Shown here one piece after another: positions 25,901 to 38,054 of a stretch of 64,000 nt of DNA; positions within the stretch are counted from its first letter, which is position 1; each line of letters starts with the position of its first letter. Where the stretch lies: assembly GCF_000224145.3 (NCBI RefSeq), contig NC_020168.2, forward strand, positions 682,001-746,000, given 5' to 3'. The stretch comes from Ciona intestinalis (lineage: Eukaryota > Chordata > Ascidiacea > Phlebobranchia > Cionidae). The notes beneath the pieces are model-generated. The model saw only the letters and a list, made by a program, of their open reading frames with translations. It was not told where the DNA came from and searched no databases. The translations under genes and the position numbers were made by a program.

Positions 25901-27882
25901 GCGATCGATAGCAGTTTATAATCAATGTTGAAACGGCATCCATGCAAATAACCTGTGGTCTTGTTGGTTTTGCCGCTCAATGGTGGTCGTATGGTTTCTA
26001 CGAATATATAGTAGGATGGGGAAAGACGCGACGCCTTTAGTACATCCTGATCGTGTTTTATAATCAATTACCAACGGTGGTATATGGGAGTCGTGAGGAT
26101 ACAGTTTTATAATTCTTTGAATTTGTTTTGCTTACTACCAAATGGAACGAGACAGTTGTTTAAAAAGGTGTCCCATCTCCCCCCACCCTAATATATAATA
26201 CAGTGGTGAATAATTCTTTAGCGGCCTATCTGGTATGGCAGTGTGGGGGAAAACGGGACAGCCTTAGCACATAGTATGAAAATATCCTGATCGTGTTTTA
26301 AACAATTACCAACGGTGGTATATGGGAGTCGTGAGGATACAGTTTAATAATTCTTTAAGTCCGTTTTGCTTACTACCAAATGGAACGAGAAAATGGATTG
26401 AAAAGATGTCCCATATTTCCCTTCCCTACCATATCAAAACTGGCAGACAAACAAAATACACTATTACCAAATAAGCCGCTAAAGGATTATTTATACATTT
26501 TGCCGTAGTAACAAAACGTAGCCTAAGTAGCAAAACACACTCGATATTAAGTTACTTCTGCAACCAGGCGTAATCTAATAGACGTGTTGGCTCAGGCATA
26601 AAAACGTTATTTTTATCCCAACGTTTCGTCTATCAGCAACATCGAAATTAAGTTTTATAAACCAGAAAAACAAATGAGTTTATAATGTGATGATTGTATA
26701 ATAAACTCATTGTTTAACTAAAATAAACTTTTAAGATCATATTGCGTATTCTGCTGTACTACATCGCTACGAAAGTTGACAAGCAATTACTTAATATTAT
26801 GATGTATAATTTCAAACAAACGAAATGCTCAATCATGCGATGAAGAATTTTTATTCCGTTATTGAAGAATACTAAATCGAAATTCATTGGGGTATCTGTT
26901 TTTCGATTGGATTTTTTGTAATTAAGTTTTTAAGTATAAAGCTTCATTGAAGTGGGGTCGATCGACATATCAATTGATATTTTTTGTTACAAATTGTAAT
27001 ACCCGATATTAAATTGTAGAACTCATTGTGTAAGCCGTAAGGTATAGACAAACATATATATCCTGGATTAATTATTAATACAGATGCAAGCGCATGCATG
27101 ATATGAATATTGATCATACGAATGCAATATTAAGTCTTGTGTTGTAATAGCTGCAGGATTGCTAGAACTGTCGGACGAATCTTATAGTAGGTTGAGGTGA
27201 AGTGAGACGGGGTAATTTGGGACATTTTAAAAATCTTTTTATGGCCACTCACTTGATAATAAACATATACAAATGTTGAAATGTTACATGATTATTCTAC
27301 AGGAACCTCAAAGCTGTATAAAGCACGCGCCAACTCCGATTTATACTAATAAAACTAAATACGGGAAGATATGTGCTTAAGTGTCCCAATTTCTCTCTAT
27401 ATATAATATAATAAAAACCTCATATTACTTATATTAATACGTGTGTGAAACAAAACACATGTGTTATTACGACTGTCGTTAATTGCTTCGCCATGCGAGA
27501 ATAAATAAGTTGCATTCATTCATTCACTTACAATGTCATCGGCGTTCGATTCCGTTTCCATTGAAGGTTTTCTATGGAAGTCGAACTGTGTATGCATCTC
27601 TATAGGTGTTGTTAGGTAGCCTGAATCGTTCGATGAAGAGCTTGACTCTCCAGAACATATTGTTGCGCCAAGCCCAGTCTCACCCGAACTCGCAATCCGA
27701 AAGTCTGGCGACAAATTAAACTTATAGTTGCCTTTCGACGTCCGCGGGGATAGGGTTAACAACTTTTGCGAGTACGGGCTCGAGCATAGTGATCTTGTCG
27801 CCGAATCCGAGTCCAGAGTTTTTGATAATTCCTCTGGTTCGTCGCTTACTATGGAGACACGAGAAGATATCGTGTTTTCCAT
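19930..27882 (-). CDS. FSD1: FSD1-like: coiled coil, COS, FN3 and SPRY
   Basis: Exons, 5' to 3': 27882-27532, 24647-24519, 24193-24095, 23811-23654, 23283-23162, 22662-22504, 22311-22172, 21724-21550, 21094-20956, 20508-20412, 20093-19930. About 540 residues. Exon 1 encodes a Ser-rich 117-residue N-terminus that I do not recognise (NDSGYLTTP). Exons 2-4 form the coiled coil, exon 5 a COS-like segment, exons 6-7 one FN3 repeat (LTVRWTC ... TSWSPCAIF), and exons 8-11 a B30.2/SPRY domain (HYWEV, WAVGVAYRG, SSWILHYN). No RING or B-box is present, which favours FSD1/FSD1L over TRIM9, TRIM36 or MID. Family members bind microtubules and localise to centrosome or cilia. All junctions keep phase except exon 6 to 7, where the donor leaves phase 1 but the next exon needs phase 2. 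An unrecognised micro-exon, an unusual donor or a sequence error may explain this. Confidence 0.82.
22915..23125 (-). mobile_element. Composite SINE, reverse, partial
   Basis: The plus strand shows AATAAATGTAACTTCTTTAT, TACACCTTGTGTACATATGT and then AGTTAAAGCAATTGCTATTAAG. This is the tail followed by the core of the SINE, in an FSD1-like intron. Confidence 0.65.
23398..23592. mobile_element. MITE, family B, diverged
   Basis: The left end is CTGGAGTAAGATGGATATTA and the right end is CATGGTCTATCTTATATACC. Confidence 0.65.
25655..25829. mobile_element. MITE, family B, near-intact
   Basis: The left end is TAGGTTGGGGTAAGATGGTC and the right end is TACCTATCTTACCCCACAGT followed by ACTATA. It sits in the long first intron of the FSD1-like gene. 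Confidence 0.85.
26009..26194. mobile_element. MITE, family A
   Basis: The left end is TAGTAGGATGGGGAAAGACG and the right end is GGTGTCCCATCTCCCCCCAC. It lies directly before a nested pair of elements. Confidence 0.85.
26203..26515. mobile_element. Third-family foldback with a family-A MITE inserted
   Basis: The outer arms TTCTTTAGCGGCCTATCTGG (about 26214) and AATAAGCCGCTAAAGGATTA (about 26479) are inverse complements with few differences. Between them lies a complete family-A MITE (about 26239-26434; left end GTGTGGGGGAAAACGGGACA, right end GATGTCCCATATTTCCCTTC). The A element therefore inserted after the foldback. Confidence 0.8.
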
Positions 27883-30800
27883 GTTTCAGAGTTTCATGTT
27901 CTGAGAGGGGACATGAAGTTGGCAAGCTATCTTATAACCTAGAGTGGGAAAACAAATAAAAGCATTATATATATAGGAGCATATATTGTTTAAAATATTA
28001 TATAAATTTCTGCTTGGTTGTTGAGAAATCTTAGGAACCCTAATCGTATTGTTTTCAGGCTGTCGTTGCTTTTATGTATGCGATATAGAACAGATGGTAA
28101 GCGGCCATTTGCAGATTGCCCCATTTCATCGCAGTGAAGCACAACTAAAATAACACCCGCACGAATAATACGTCTTTTTCGGTAAATGTCATATCTTTTA
28201 TAGAACAAAGCGACCAATCCATTAGCAGTTGTATTATGACGTATCGGCTTGGAGACGCTTAGTTACAAACAAAGCAATGTGACTTACCGCCGCAAAAAGC
28301 CACGTTTTGTTGAAATATACAATTTTCGAAAAACAAATAAACATTTCGAGCGTCACAAAGTTTTATAAAGCCCACACACTACGATTGACAAAGCTACTTT
28401 CATTCTCGCACTGCCACATTTAATCACACACACACGCATTTATATATATACACACACGTGGTTCAAGTTTATATACCACTACCAAAAAGCTAAATGCTTT
28501 GTTTTCAACATAACATGGATTTTTTTCATCTTTTTCAATGCAGTAGTTAGCGAACACCAAATTAATTAAAACAACGAAAAGAAGGTTCGTAGCAAAACAA
28601 CATTCCCGAAAAAACGGGTAAGGAGTAAAAGTACACGAGTAAAAGTGTCAAACCAAGCCTGCGTGTCAGACCTACAAAAATGCGACGATAGAATTAAAAC
28701 ATTTTACTACACTACTACACCGTACTGAAGCGGCCTCTCTATATATTTCTAGTAGGCCGTGGGCCAACTAATTAAATTACGAACTTTAAATATACGTAAC
28801 ATCGCTTCAACACTCGACCAAAAGTTTGATAATATTTTCCAGCTCAAGTAAAACCTGTCGTTATTTTCCTGGAGCAAAGAAAAACAAAGTTTATTTTCCT
28901 TATTATAGTTCAAAAGGTTGCAGGTTCACATTTAATCGATTTATTTAAGTTAACATGATCTCTCTCTCTTGACGTTTGTGTCATGTCACGGTCGATTGTT
29001 TTTTACAATAACAGGTAAATCATAGGAAATGAGCAAACTTTGAGCAAATGATTTGTTGTTTTTACTTTAACAAACTGACCAAACGTATAGAAAGAACGTA
29101 CGTGATTTTGTTGCGAATTCGTCACGGCGAAGAAAGGATATAACAGTTTCGAAGAGATCAAAGAGACAGAATTGACTGCGCATAACTCTTCACTTGTGTA
29201 CACAATGTTAAGTCATGTATTGCGCCTGTCTATTTATAACTTTATCGTATCGGCTTCGCTGGGATTTCGTTTTGCTAAACACGCTGACGTACATTGTTCG
29301 CCGATGCAGCACTTTTCAACGATGCATTGGCAAATATGCACAATGCGGCTGTGCTAACGCTCATGTTATGCTATTTAACCTTGTGTATACAACGCTCCAT
29401 TTAACTTCACCTGCCTCACAATAACAGCACCTGACTACTTTACAAATAAGTTCATATCTACTTATGCTAGAGATCTACCAAAAACACCAAGCAAACATAC
29501 CGACATATGGCGTCCACTTTAACAGGACTTTGATAAAGACCTATAAATGCTTCACCATCCACCAAAGAACTGCATTGGTTTTGCTGCGTCGAAAATCAAT
29601 ACAAAATAGCGAAATATGATGCATGTACAATAATATGCGCACTCGTCGATAAGAAGGTTTTAATTTTAGGCAATCCGGGTTATGGTGCGTGGACACAATC
29701 AATCTGTGCTATTACACACATGCTGGTACTTTATCACAATTATAGTCTTGAAAGTATATATGTATAATATAGTGTGATTTAACAACACGCTTTCAGAGTC
29801 CTAATACCTGCTTCTCAATACATACTAGTAATTATAAGTCTTTAGTCCTGCGTTGTTCTTTGACTCTAATAAGATTACTATCGACCAACTTGTATTGCTG
29901 TCTGCAAATTATAGAAAAGTCTGCCTAGAAGCTTCGTGTTTTACGTTTTCTAGAACTTAAAACGAACGCGAGTTTCGCTTGCTCCGCTATAATGACAGCC
30001 AAGCAATTAGCCCATGACGCAAGTAATCAATACAGAGTTTTCCAATTTTAAACCGTATTGACCGCATATATACACACTGCTTGCACAAGCGACTAACTGT
30101 ATAGGGATCAATAGGAAACTTCATTAAGTAAACTGGTCTTCGTTCTCTACCTCAACAAACGTAATATACTTTCTAGTATATCCTGAAATTGTTTATCTCT
30201 GTTCGTGCAATTATCGTATCTAAAATACTATGTCGTAGTTTCACACACTGAACCTTTAACGATAAATTGTGGTGTACAACGCCACCTAACGGGCAAGTAT
30301 GTTTGTTTTCACCTTTATTATAATCACCAAAACAACTTTTTTTATCACGACGTTCGTTAACAGAGTTTAGATAGGTAAAATCGGGGTTACAGCAAAAAAA
30401 AATGAGTTATTAAATTCATTTTACACGACGTGTTGTATATATGTACAATGATGATAGAAATTTGGCACGTTTTGAATTGCGACGATGCTCCACTTTAGAA
30501 TGCAATACCAGAGTATTGATTCTGACGCCTGTAAAGAGGAAGTCGCACTAATTAAAACTTCCAAAAATAGCTTGAACTTATAGAAAGAATGGGACGGTTT
30601 AATAATTTATTCACCCATTACATTAATTATTAAAACAACAACTTTGACACCTGCATGTTTTCCATTGGGAAACAATTTACGTCACTTTTATTTATGTTTA
30701 AAGTCTTATCTGATATACACTATAATACAATATAGTTTGGGGTAAAATGGAAACCGTTATAGCACATAGTATCCCATATACCCTACTTTTGTTTTTAACA

Positions 30801-30954
30801 AATGAACGCCCTTAAACTATGAGTCTTACCCCAACCGACTATATATGCTTATGCATTTAGCAAAAATCCTTGGGGACTGAAACTTGAACAGGTAATGTAT
30901 ATTTAACATATATTACAAGTCTTGTATATGTATATTTCACAAAAATTAGAAGCC
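27883..30954. other. Intergenic region, FSD1-like promoter side
   Basis: Between the 5' end of the FSD1-like gene and the 3' end of the LU/CCP/vWA gene I find no exon that fits a family. Open frames near 29172-29424 lack splice context and similarity. The stretch holds a short CA/TA run near 28425-28460 and a shortened family-B MITE at about 30735-30845. It is mostly unique AT-rich DNA and could carry regulatory elements for the FSD1-like gene. Confidence 0.5.
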
Positions 30955-33900
30955 TTACTCGCAAGGGTTTCCGCAGACTTGCTTTAAAATGACGTCAACC
31001 AGATCCGTGGAAAGGCCTTCGAAGCCAGTATCCAGGAGAACCGTCTTTTCTGGATCGTTGGCAATGTCAATGATATCTTCCTTCTTTAAACTGCCCTTCT
31101 GGTTTACAATTCCAAGAGCAACCACCTGATAACAAGGTATATAGTTGGATGGGGGAAGATGGGACACCTTTAGCACATAAGATCCAAATATCCTGATCGT
31201 GTTTTGTCCCACCTTCCCCCACGATACTCTATAAAGCCTACAAATGTGGTAACTCGAAAGTAAGCATAAGGTGTATGGAACAGAACATCCTTGTTATAAC
31301 GACTGTCGTTCTCTTATACAATGCGAGGATAAACAGTCTTTTTATTCATTTAAAATCAACATCACTAGTTTTGTAATTGATATATAACATCTTACATTTG
31401 TTCCAGTAGCCCTTAGCATGGTAGCAGGTGTAGCTACGTCATCTTTGGATATCCCATCTGTTACCACAAGAACAAGGTCTTGTACATCGGGACGGTTGCC
31501 AGGTGCAGTGAGCATGTTACGAAGGACGTAATATAGAGCGTTTCCAGTGAGTGTTCCTACAGAAGCAAACATATCAATTAATCTCATGTACATATGTACC
31601 AGTAGGAGTATAAAGGACCATGGAATATGTTATAACTTTTCAAACAGGTAATACGTTGTTGAAATGTAACAATGTAGATTGGGTAAGGTTGTCTATGTTT
31701 TCATCATCTTTAACCTTTATATTTGATAAGAAACAGGGGCTATATTTAAATAATTACAGAATCGTAACCTCACGACTGTAAAAGAGCGTTGTTTATTGTT
31801 AAAACACGATTTGAAAATATGGGATATTTTGTGCTAACGGTATCCATCTTACCCCACAGCACTAAATATATGAAAAAAAATCTTACCCGATCCATCGTAA
31901 GGCATGTTTACGATGGCGTTAGTTGTTGATTCGAGGTCCGTGTATTGCCCGATCATAATTTCACTGTCCGTATCAATGAATTTGTTGTATCTAAAGCACA
32001 CAAATAAAGTGGTAACTGGTAGTAAGCACGAAGTGTACGGAACAGAACATACGTGTTATAACGACTGTCATCAAATAAGTTAAATTTATTCAATCAAAGA
32101 TAAAATAATGAAAGACCGTAACATCAATCGATAGATGCATCCATACAATGATTAGATCTACGTACTTGACATATATACATTGTTGCTTGTGCAACAGGGT
32201 GATGATAATACGGGCTCATGAGATTATGAAACCGTATATGACATTTTACTTAGGAATGATTAATATAGACTTCTCCTTTTTAAGGATGTATGACAAAGTG
32301 GTTAGCGCGCCTACTTCTAACCTAGAGATTACAGTTTCAACGCTCGCCGCTGTTACCTTTGTGGGCTTATGTGTGCTTACCAAGACACTTAACGACAACG
32401 TTAACCAAGTGATTCAATATTGGTTGTCTAAATGGTCAGTCATACATTGAAAAAAAAAACAATCAAATGAATACGCACTTGGTTACCGTACGAACATGCG
32501 TGTTACGTATGACCACTGCCGTTGCCTCGACCATTCATTCATTCATTCATTCATTCATTCATTCATTCATTCATTCATTCCCCCCCCCTTCCAAAAATTA
32601 ATATATAAATAAGTACCTGACAGCGGCAACCAACATATCGTTTGGAGAAATAACAAAGTTATCGATAATATCTTTCATAAAATGAACAGTTTTGTTCCAG
32701 TTTTCTTTTCCCACTGAGCTGCTCGAGTCGAGGACCAAGAAAAGATCGACTTGTGCATAAGGGGGGCATTTTCCTATTGTACAAGAAGGTATGGTTAAGT
32801 ATGGGTAATGAGTACCCGGGGTTGGGGTAAAACGGTCCATGATGTTTTAATTTTCTTTTCTCGCCTCATTTGGTAGTAAACAAAGAATATTTAAAGGAAT
32901 TCTATAACCGTGCCCTCATGACTCTAAAGTAGCATTTTCAATTTTTTACAACACGATCAGGAAATATAGGATAGATTGTGCTGACAGTATCCATCTTACC
33001 CCACCGTGCTTTATATTTAACAATATAAATCCTTTTGATTGCATATTAAAATACAATCGTTTTACTTTAGGAAACTATAAACATTACGAACTTGCGCAGC
33101 ATGGTGCTTCGGTTGCTGTCCATTCAAAAGATTGGGTGACGGTGTCGAACTTGCAGCTTGTTGAATTGCTACCATGCAGCTCCCAACGTTCGCTTCCATC
33201 TCCACATGAATACAAACAATCAGAAAACGCGAGGTTACCGAACGAACAGTTGACTTGGCCATTGATAGGAGGGCTTTGGTTGGTCGAACAGGTAACTGTT
33301 AAGTTGAAAAGATTAAAATAAAAAATAAACCCAATTATTTATACCTAATGCATATAATGCACTATGTGGTGACTGCCTATACAGACTTAACTCTGGCCCA
33401 AATCTCAGGTCCATGGCATGTCACGCTACAGAAGCTTGTCCACGTAGAATCGAATTATTAAAATGTTATTGCTTACTGCCCATGCTAACACAGATTTTTA
33501 ATCAGCTTTGCAATTATACTGCTAATGGTTCGACATAGTTGCATAAGCTTACGTTGTTGGCATGATGGGGGCGGGTTGGACCAGAAACCATCTTCCCCGC
33601 ATGAGGCTGTAGGAATGCCAACCAGTTCGAAGCCGGGGTTACAAAAGTAGGTGCAGACTGATCCGTATACTTCGTTGTTGGTGCATTCCACGAAACCATT
33701 ATCCAGAGAATCGTGTGGGGGCGAGCAAACGACTAAAATTTAAAAAGTAGCAATTAAATATAAGAAGTCTATTTAAAGCTGGGGCCATGGTAGTGGTAAT
33801 CGCGCCTGACTCTATATAGCCCACATCTTGACACTGCTATACCGTTGTGTGCGTATGTGTCCTTCGGCAAGACACATAACGAAAGCTTCTCAGTCATAAG

Positions 33901-36900
33901 TTAAAAAATGAAAACTCCTCACCCCCACATGATCATCCACAAAGTTACATACATACTAACTCATAAGAGGGCAGAGGTGTATGAAACAGTCAACCAGTTT
34001 TATGACGACTCTCGTTGCCCCGCCACGGAAACATAAATATTATATTTTAGAGTCCTATGGCATAAAGAAGGTGTTTTTAACTTACTTTGTTCACAGACAG
34101 GCGACGTCTTCGACCATTCGAAGTTATCCTGGCAGATCATGTTTCCTGGGTTAAGCATCTTGAACCCTTCATCGCATGCAAACAAGCAAGTTGACTCATA
34201 GAAGTTGTTGTTGCTGCAAACCACGTTTCCGTTGGTAATTTCAGGAGCGTTTTCATCACAGGTGACTAAAAATGAAAGTAATTATAATATAGGTTGGGGT
34301 AAGATGGTTCGTGTACATTAGGTTGGGGTAGATGGTCCATGTATAATAGGTTGGTTCATTTTCCATTCTTTTTATCGCTTATTCGGAAGAATACAGAATA
34401 TTTATTCAATTATATGACCGTATCCTCAAGGCTCTAAGAATCAACTTTAAAAAACACGATTAGGATATTGGATATTACGTGCTAACCGTATCTATCTTAC
34501 CCCACAGTACTGTACGTTCATGCTATAAAACTAAGTAATATTTCAGACAAACCAACAGTTTTAAAGTCATTACTCGGTAGACATTGTGCCTCAATATCGC
34601 TCCATAAACCATCTTCCTGGCAGGTGATGGACTCGATCCCAGTCCTGTAATATCCACGTTGGCAAGTGTATGTGCATACTGATGCGTATTCGTTGTTGTC
34701 GCTACATATGGTTTGTCCGTTGGAAATCAGAGCTGTCTTTTGAACGTCGCAGGCAACTAGAGTAAGTTGTTTTGTGGTTTTATAATTAAATCTTATTGAG
34801 ATAGAGATAGATGAATATTAGGTTAAAGTATGATAATTCATGTTTTCATTCTCCGTTAACGTTCCATTTTATAAAGAATATTTACAGAATTATATTGACA
34901 TAGACGTAAAAAGAGCGTTGTTGATTGTTGAAAAATCAGGAATTTCATGTGTTAACGGTACTTAGTGTATTATTCATTAAGGGGGTAATGGACCCAAGTC
35001 TGGCCTAAATCCCAGGTCCTCACGGACCTCACCCATAAAGAATTATTCATTAAGTAGAGTGGGGAAAGATGGGACACTTTAATACATAATATGCAAGTAT
35101 CGTGTTTTAAACAATTAACAACGATCTTTTATCTATTACCGAATGGGACGAGAAAATAGAATGAAAAGGGGTCCCATCTTCCCCACCCCACTATAGTACT
35201 AATATACATATGTACATAATACAGGAAGATACACTTACTTTGTTGGCATTGTGGCTTGGCACTTGTCCAGCTACCGTCCGGTTCGCAAGTGGAGGTTGAA
35301 GACCCGATAAGTCGGAAGCCTTGATTACATTTGTAGCTACATTGAGATGTATAGAAGTTGAAATCCGTGCAGCTTACTTCGCCATTCGTGAGGAAAATCG
35401 TCGATGCAGAGTCACAGGTTACTGTTGGTAAGAATGTTTAATATACAGAATATATAGGTGTTAGTTTCTATAGATATAGTACTGTGGGGTAAGATGGATA
35501 TCGTTAACACATATTATCTTATATTTTTACTCATGTCTTAATAGATAATAATTAATAACGCTATTTTAGAGTCGTAGGGACATAGTTATAAAATTAAGTA
35601 AATATCCTTCGTTTACTACAAAATGTAACAATAAAGAAAGAATTAAAACATAAACCATCTTACCCCACCATACAGAACATGTAGCTATTTATTTGTATTA
35701 AAAATACGTACTTCGATTGCAAAGTGGGACACTGTTCGACCATTTCTGGTTGCTGTTACAGATTGTTCTAAAATTTCCAACGATCTCGAATCCCAGGTCG
35801 CATGTGAAGGCACATACTGATCCCAGTTTGTTGGAATTGCTGCAAGATACTTTGCCGTTTGGAGGGCTACGTGGTATGCTTATTCCACATGTTGGACCTG
35901 TATAGTTAAATATTATAATAAAAAAACATCCGTAGTATATTTTATATATAAAGGTTCTATATTTAAACGCGTAAAATATCACAAAAAATATCATGTTAAA
36001 AAAATAGAATAGTTAAAGTCAAATTGTATAATTAATAATAGCGTCAAATATCATACATACGTTCACATTTTGGCGTCTCAGATTCCCAACGAAGACCGAA
36101 ACCATCTTCAATACATTTAACTTCTTTGTCACCAACGAGGTTGTAACCTTGGTCGCATTGATACCTGGAGTAAAAAAAAAGATATTGGTTGGGGTAAGAT
36201 GGTCTAAATTTTATTTTCATTTATTGTCCCATTCGATGAAAACAACATAATTATATAACCGTAGATCTTCACGACTTTCAGCCCTACTGCGGGGTAAAAT
36301 AGGATACCGTTAACACTTAAATCCTATTTACCTGATTTGGTTTAACAAACATGCCATTTTAAAGTCGTGAGGATATGGGTATTTAATTGTGGAAATATTC
36401 CTTGTTTGTTATAAAATGGGACGAAAATAAAAATGAAACCATGTCCTATCTTACCCCACCCTAATATAAATAAAAACTTATTTGTTAATGCTGGTTTGTT
36501 ACTTACGTGCAGGTGCTGTTGCCGAAGTTCATGTTGTCACACGTGACCTTCCCGTTTCGTGGTTGAACAGCAGCAGGGCATTTGGGATCCTCTGTATAAA
36601 TAACGAACATATTAAGCAACGGGAATTACTAACGGTATGCCTATACCTAAAATACAGACTGGTATACGCAGCCACCACCGTTTATAACTAATCAAATCGC
36701 CCTGTTATCTTTCGGTTAGAGTTTAATTCCTGCGAGTTGATTGGTACAGTGCTTTGCCAAGGTTCTTTTTACGAATATTTTTGCCCTCAAGGGAAAAGAG
36801 GAAAATCGGTTGGTTAAAAAGTTTCTTTTACGGTCAAAAACCTTCCGTTTCTAATACTGGCTATAGGTACTTACTATCGCAAGGCATCGCTCTGGCGTTG

Positions 36901-37506
36901 CATTCATTTTCAGTGCAGCAGCATCGACACACACTGTTGTTGGTAAAGGCTGGGTTGCACTGTGTTGGTATCCACGCTGGTTTCTGGTTTTGTTCTTGAT
37001 TGTTGGTACAAGCAGCGGTTTGTTTGCATCGTTTCGTGATTGAGTAGTATCGGCCCTCGGATAAACGAACTTCATTCTGACAGCTTCCCTGATAAAATAT
37101 GCAAAGTTGTAAACACGAAACGAACTGTTGAAACATATTAATTCGATAACATAACTTGACAAAATGTTATTTTTCTTCCAATACTGCAGCAAAGATTAAA
37201 TTAATCAAAACAACGAAACAAAAATCTAAAAAAATCGAAGGTCCTTAAAAAGCACGTTCTACGAGTAAAATCTACTTGAGTAAAAGTATTATGGGTAATT
37301 CACTTACCTCATTGGACTGGCATTGTACAATACGCCCTTTCAAGTTGCATTCCTCGTTTGACGAAGCTCCGTTGCAGGTGAAACACCTTAAACCTACGAA
37401 TAGAAGTTAACGTACACACCGACAGAGAAAAGATACGGCAGCTCTTACCTTGAGCGCTGTAACAACCGAGAAGCAGCACAGAAACGATTGCAAGTGAGAA
37501 TCTCAT
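30955..37506 (-). CDS. Secreted LU + seven CCP (sushi) + vWA protein
   Basis: Fifteen exons join in phase to 751 residues. They are: 37506-37449, 37393-37308, 37088-36875, 36591-36507, 36164-36061, 35897-35712, 35421-35239, 34756-34574, 34265-34086, 33732-33553, 33295-33092, 32773-32617, 31990-31887, 31556-31396, 31125-30955. Residues 1-19 are a signal peptide. Exons 2-3 encode a Ly6/uPAR-type domain (LRCFTC ... CRCCCTENECN). Seven sushi repeats follow: one over exons 4-5, then one per exon (6-11), mostly phase-1 bounded. The last four exons form a vWA domain with a complete MIDAS: DSSSS, the TLTG threonine and VTDG. No serine protease follows, unlike complement factor B or C2, and no membrane anchor is present. 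A soluble adhesion, pattern-binding or complement-regulatory role is inferred from the modules only. Confidence 0.88.
31141..31236. mobile_element. Short MITE, family A, internally deleted
   Basis: GGATGGGGGAAGATGGGACA and GTCCCACCTTCCCCCACGAT are both present, but only about 95 bp apart. The centre is lost after TCCTGATCGTGTTTT. Confidence 0.75.
31676..31866. mobile_element. MITE, family B
   Basis: The left end is AGATTGGGTAAGGTTGTCTA and the right end is GGTATCCATCTTACCCCACA. It is intronic, between the vWA exons. Confidence 0.8.
32285..32590 (+). mobile_element. Full-length composite SINE with (ATTC)n tail
   Basis: A tRNA-like head (ACAAAGTGGTTAGCGCGCCT, A-box like) is followed by a B-box-like GTTTCAACGCTCG and the core TACCAAGACACTTAACGACAACG. 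The tail block ATGCGTGTTACGTATGACCACTGCCG comes next. It ends in about 13 copies of ATTC and a C run. This copy defines the orientation of the family. It fits the composite SINE described from Ciona (I recall Cics-1). Confidence 0.85.
32816..33011. mobile_element. MITE, family B
   Basis: The left end is GGTTGGGGTAAAACGGTCCA and the right end is AGTATCCATCTTACCCCACC. It is intronic. Confidence 0.8.
33780..34040 (+). mobile_element. Composite SINE, full length
   Basis: Head GCCATGGTAGTGGTAATCGC, core GTCCTTCGGCAAGACACATA and tail GAGGTGTATGAAACAGTCAA then CGTTGCCCCGCCACGGAAAC. It lies in the intron between CCP exons. Confidence 0.85.
34293..34512. mobile_element. MITE, family B, with duplicated left end
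   Basis: The left terminus GGTTGGGGTAAGATGGT is followed within 30 bp by a second similar terminus (GGTTGGGGTAGATGGTCC). The right end is TATCTATCTTACCCCACAGT. Confidence 0.8.
35051..35216. mobile_element. MITE, family A
   Basis: The left end is AGTAGAGTGGGGAAAGATGG and the right end is GGGTCCCATCTTCCCCACCC followed by CACTATA. A decayed family-B copy precedes it at about 34818-34965. Confidence 0.8.
35478..35682. mobile_element. MITE, family B
   Basis: The left end is CTGTGGGGTAAGATGGATAT and the right end is TAAACCATCTTACCCCACCA. It is intronic. Confidence 0.8.
36185..36470. mobile_element. Two adjacent family-B MITEs
   Basis: The first begins GGTTGGGGTAAGATGGTCTA and is cut short near 36290. 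The second begins GCGGGGTAAAATAGGATACC and ends CATGTCCTATCTTACCCCAC. Both fall in the intron that splits CCP1. Confidence 0.75.
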
Positions 37507-37865
37507 TGTTCTAATTGTAGTGAACGAAAACGAAGACTGATAATTTTTCTTCATGACCAAAGCCTTTATATAGGAACAAGTAATGTGTGTCTTGCTGCAG
37601 GGCCAAGCAAATAAACATGTCGTTAATTTGCTTTCTCGTGGATCGTTTGGTTTTATCGTTCCCAAACAAGCGACCACTGTCCCGTAACGGGTGTTGCCAC
37701 CGTTGAAAGAACTTCCCGCCGCTTATAACGACGCTCCTCCGGTAAGTCGTAAAGAAAACTACAGCAATTACAAGTTACATGAATTACAAAGGACAACAAA
37801 TTTATGACATCCTATACACGACCAATGATTTTATTGCGATTTTAAACTTTATTCATATATAAATA

Positions 37866-38054
37866 TAGTAGGGTGGGGGAGATGGGACACCTCTAGCACA
37901 TAATATCCAATATCCTGATTGTGTTTTAAACAATTAACAACGGTCTATAAGAGTCGTGAGGGTACTGTTTTATAATTCTCTGAATGTTCTTTGTTTACTA
38001 TGAAATGGGACGAGAAAATGAAAAGGTGTCTCATCTTTCCCCACCGCTCTATAT
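37866..38054. mobile_element. MITE, family A
   Basis: The left end is TAGTAGGGTGGGGGAGATGG and the right end is GTGTCTCATCTTTCCCCACC. It is followed at once by a family-B fragment. Confidence 0.85.

Noticed and set aside
29172-29424. Overlapping open frames in the FSD1-like/vWA spacer
   Set aside because: No similarity, no matching splice partners, and two frames are open at once, as expected by chance.
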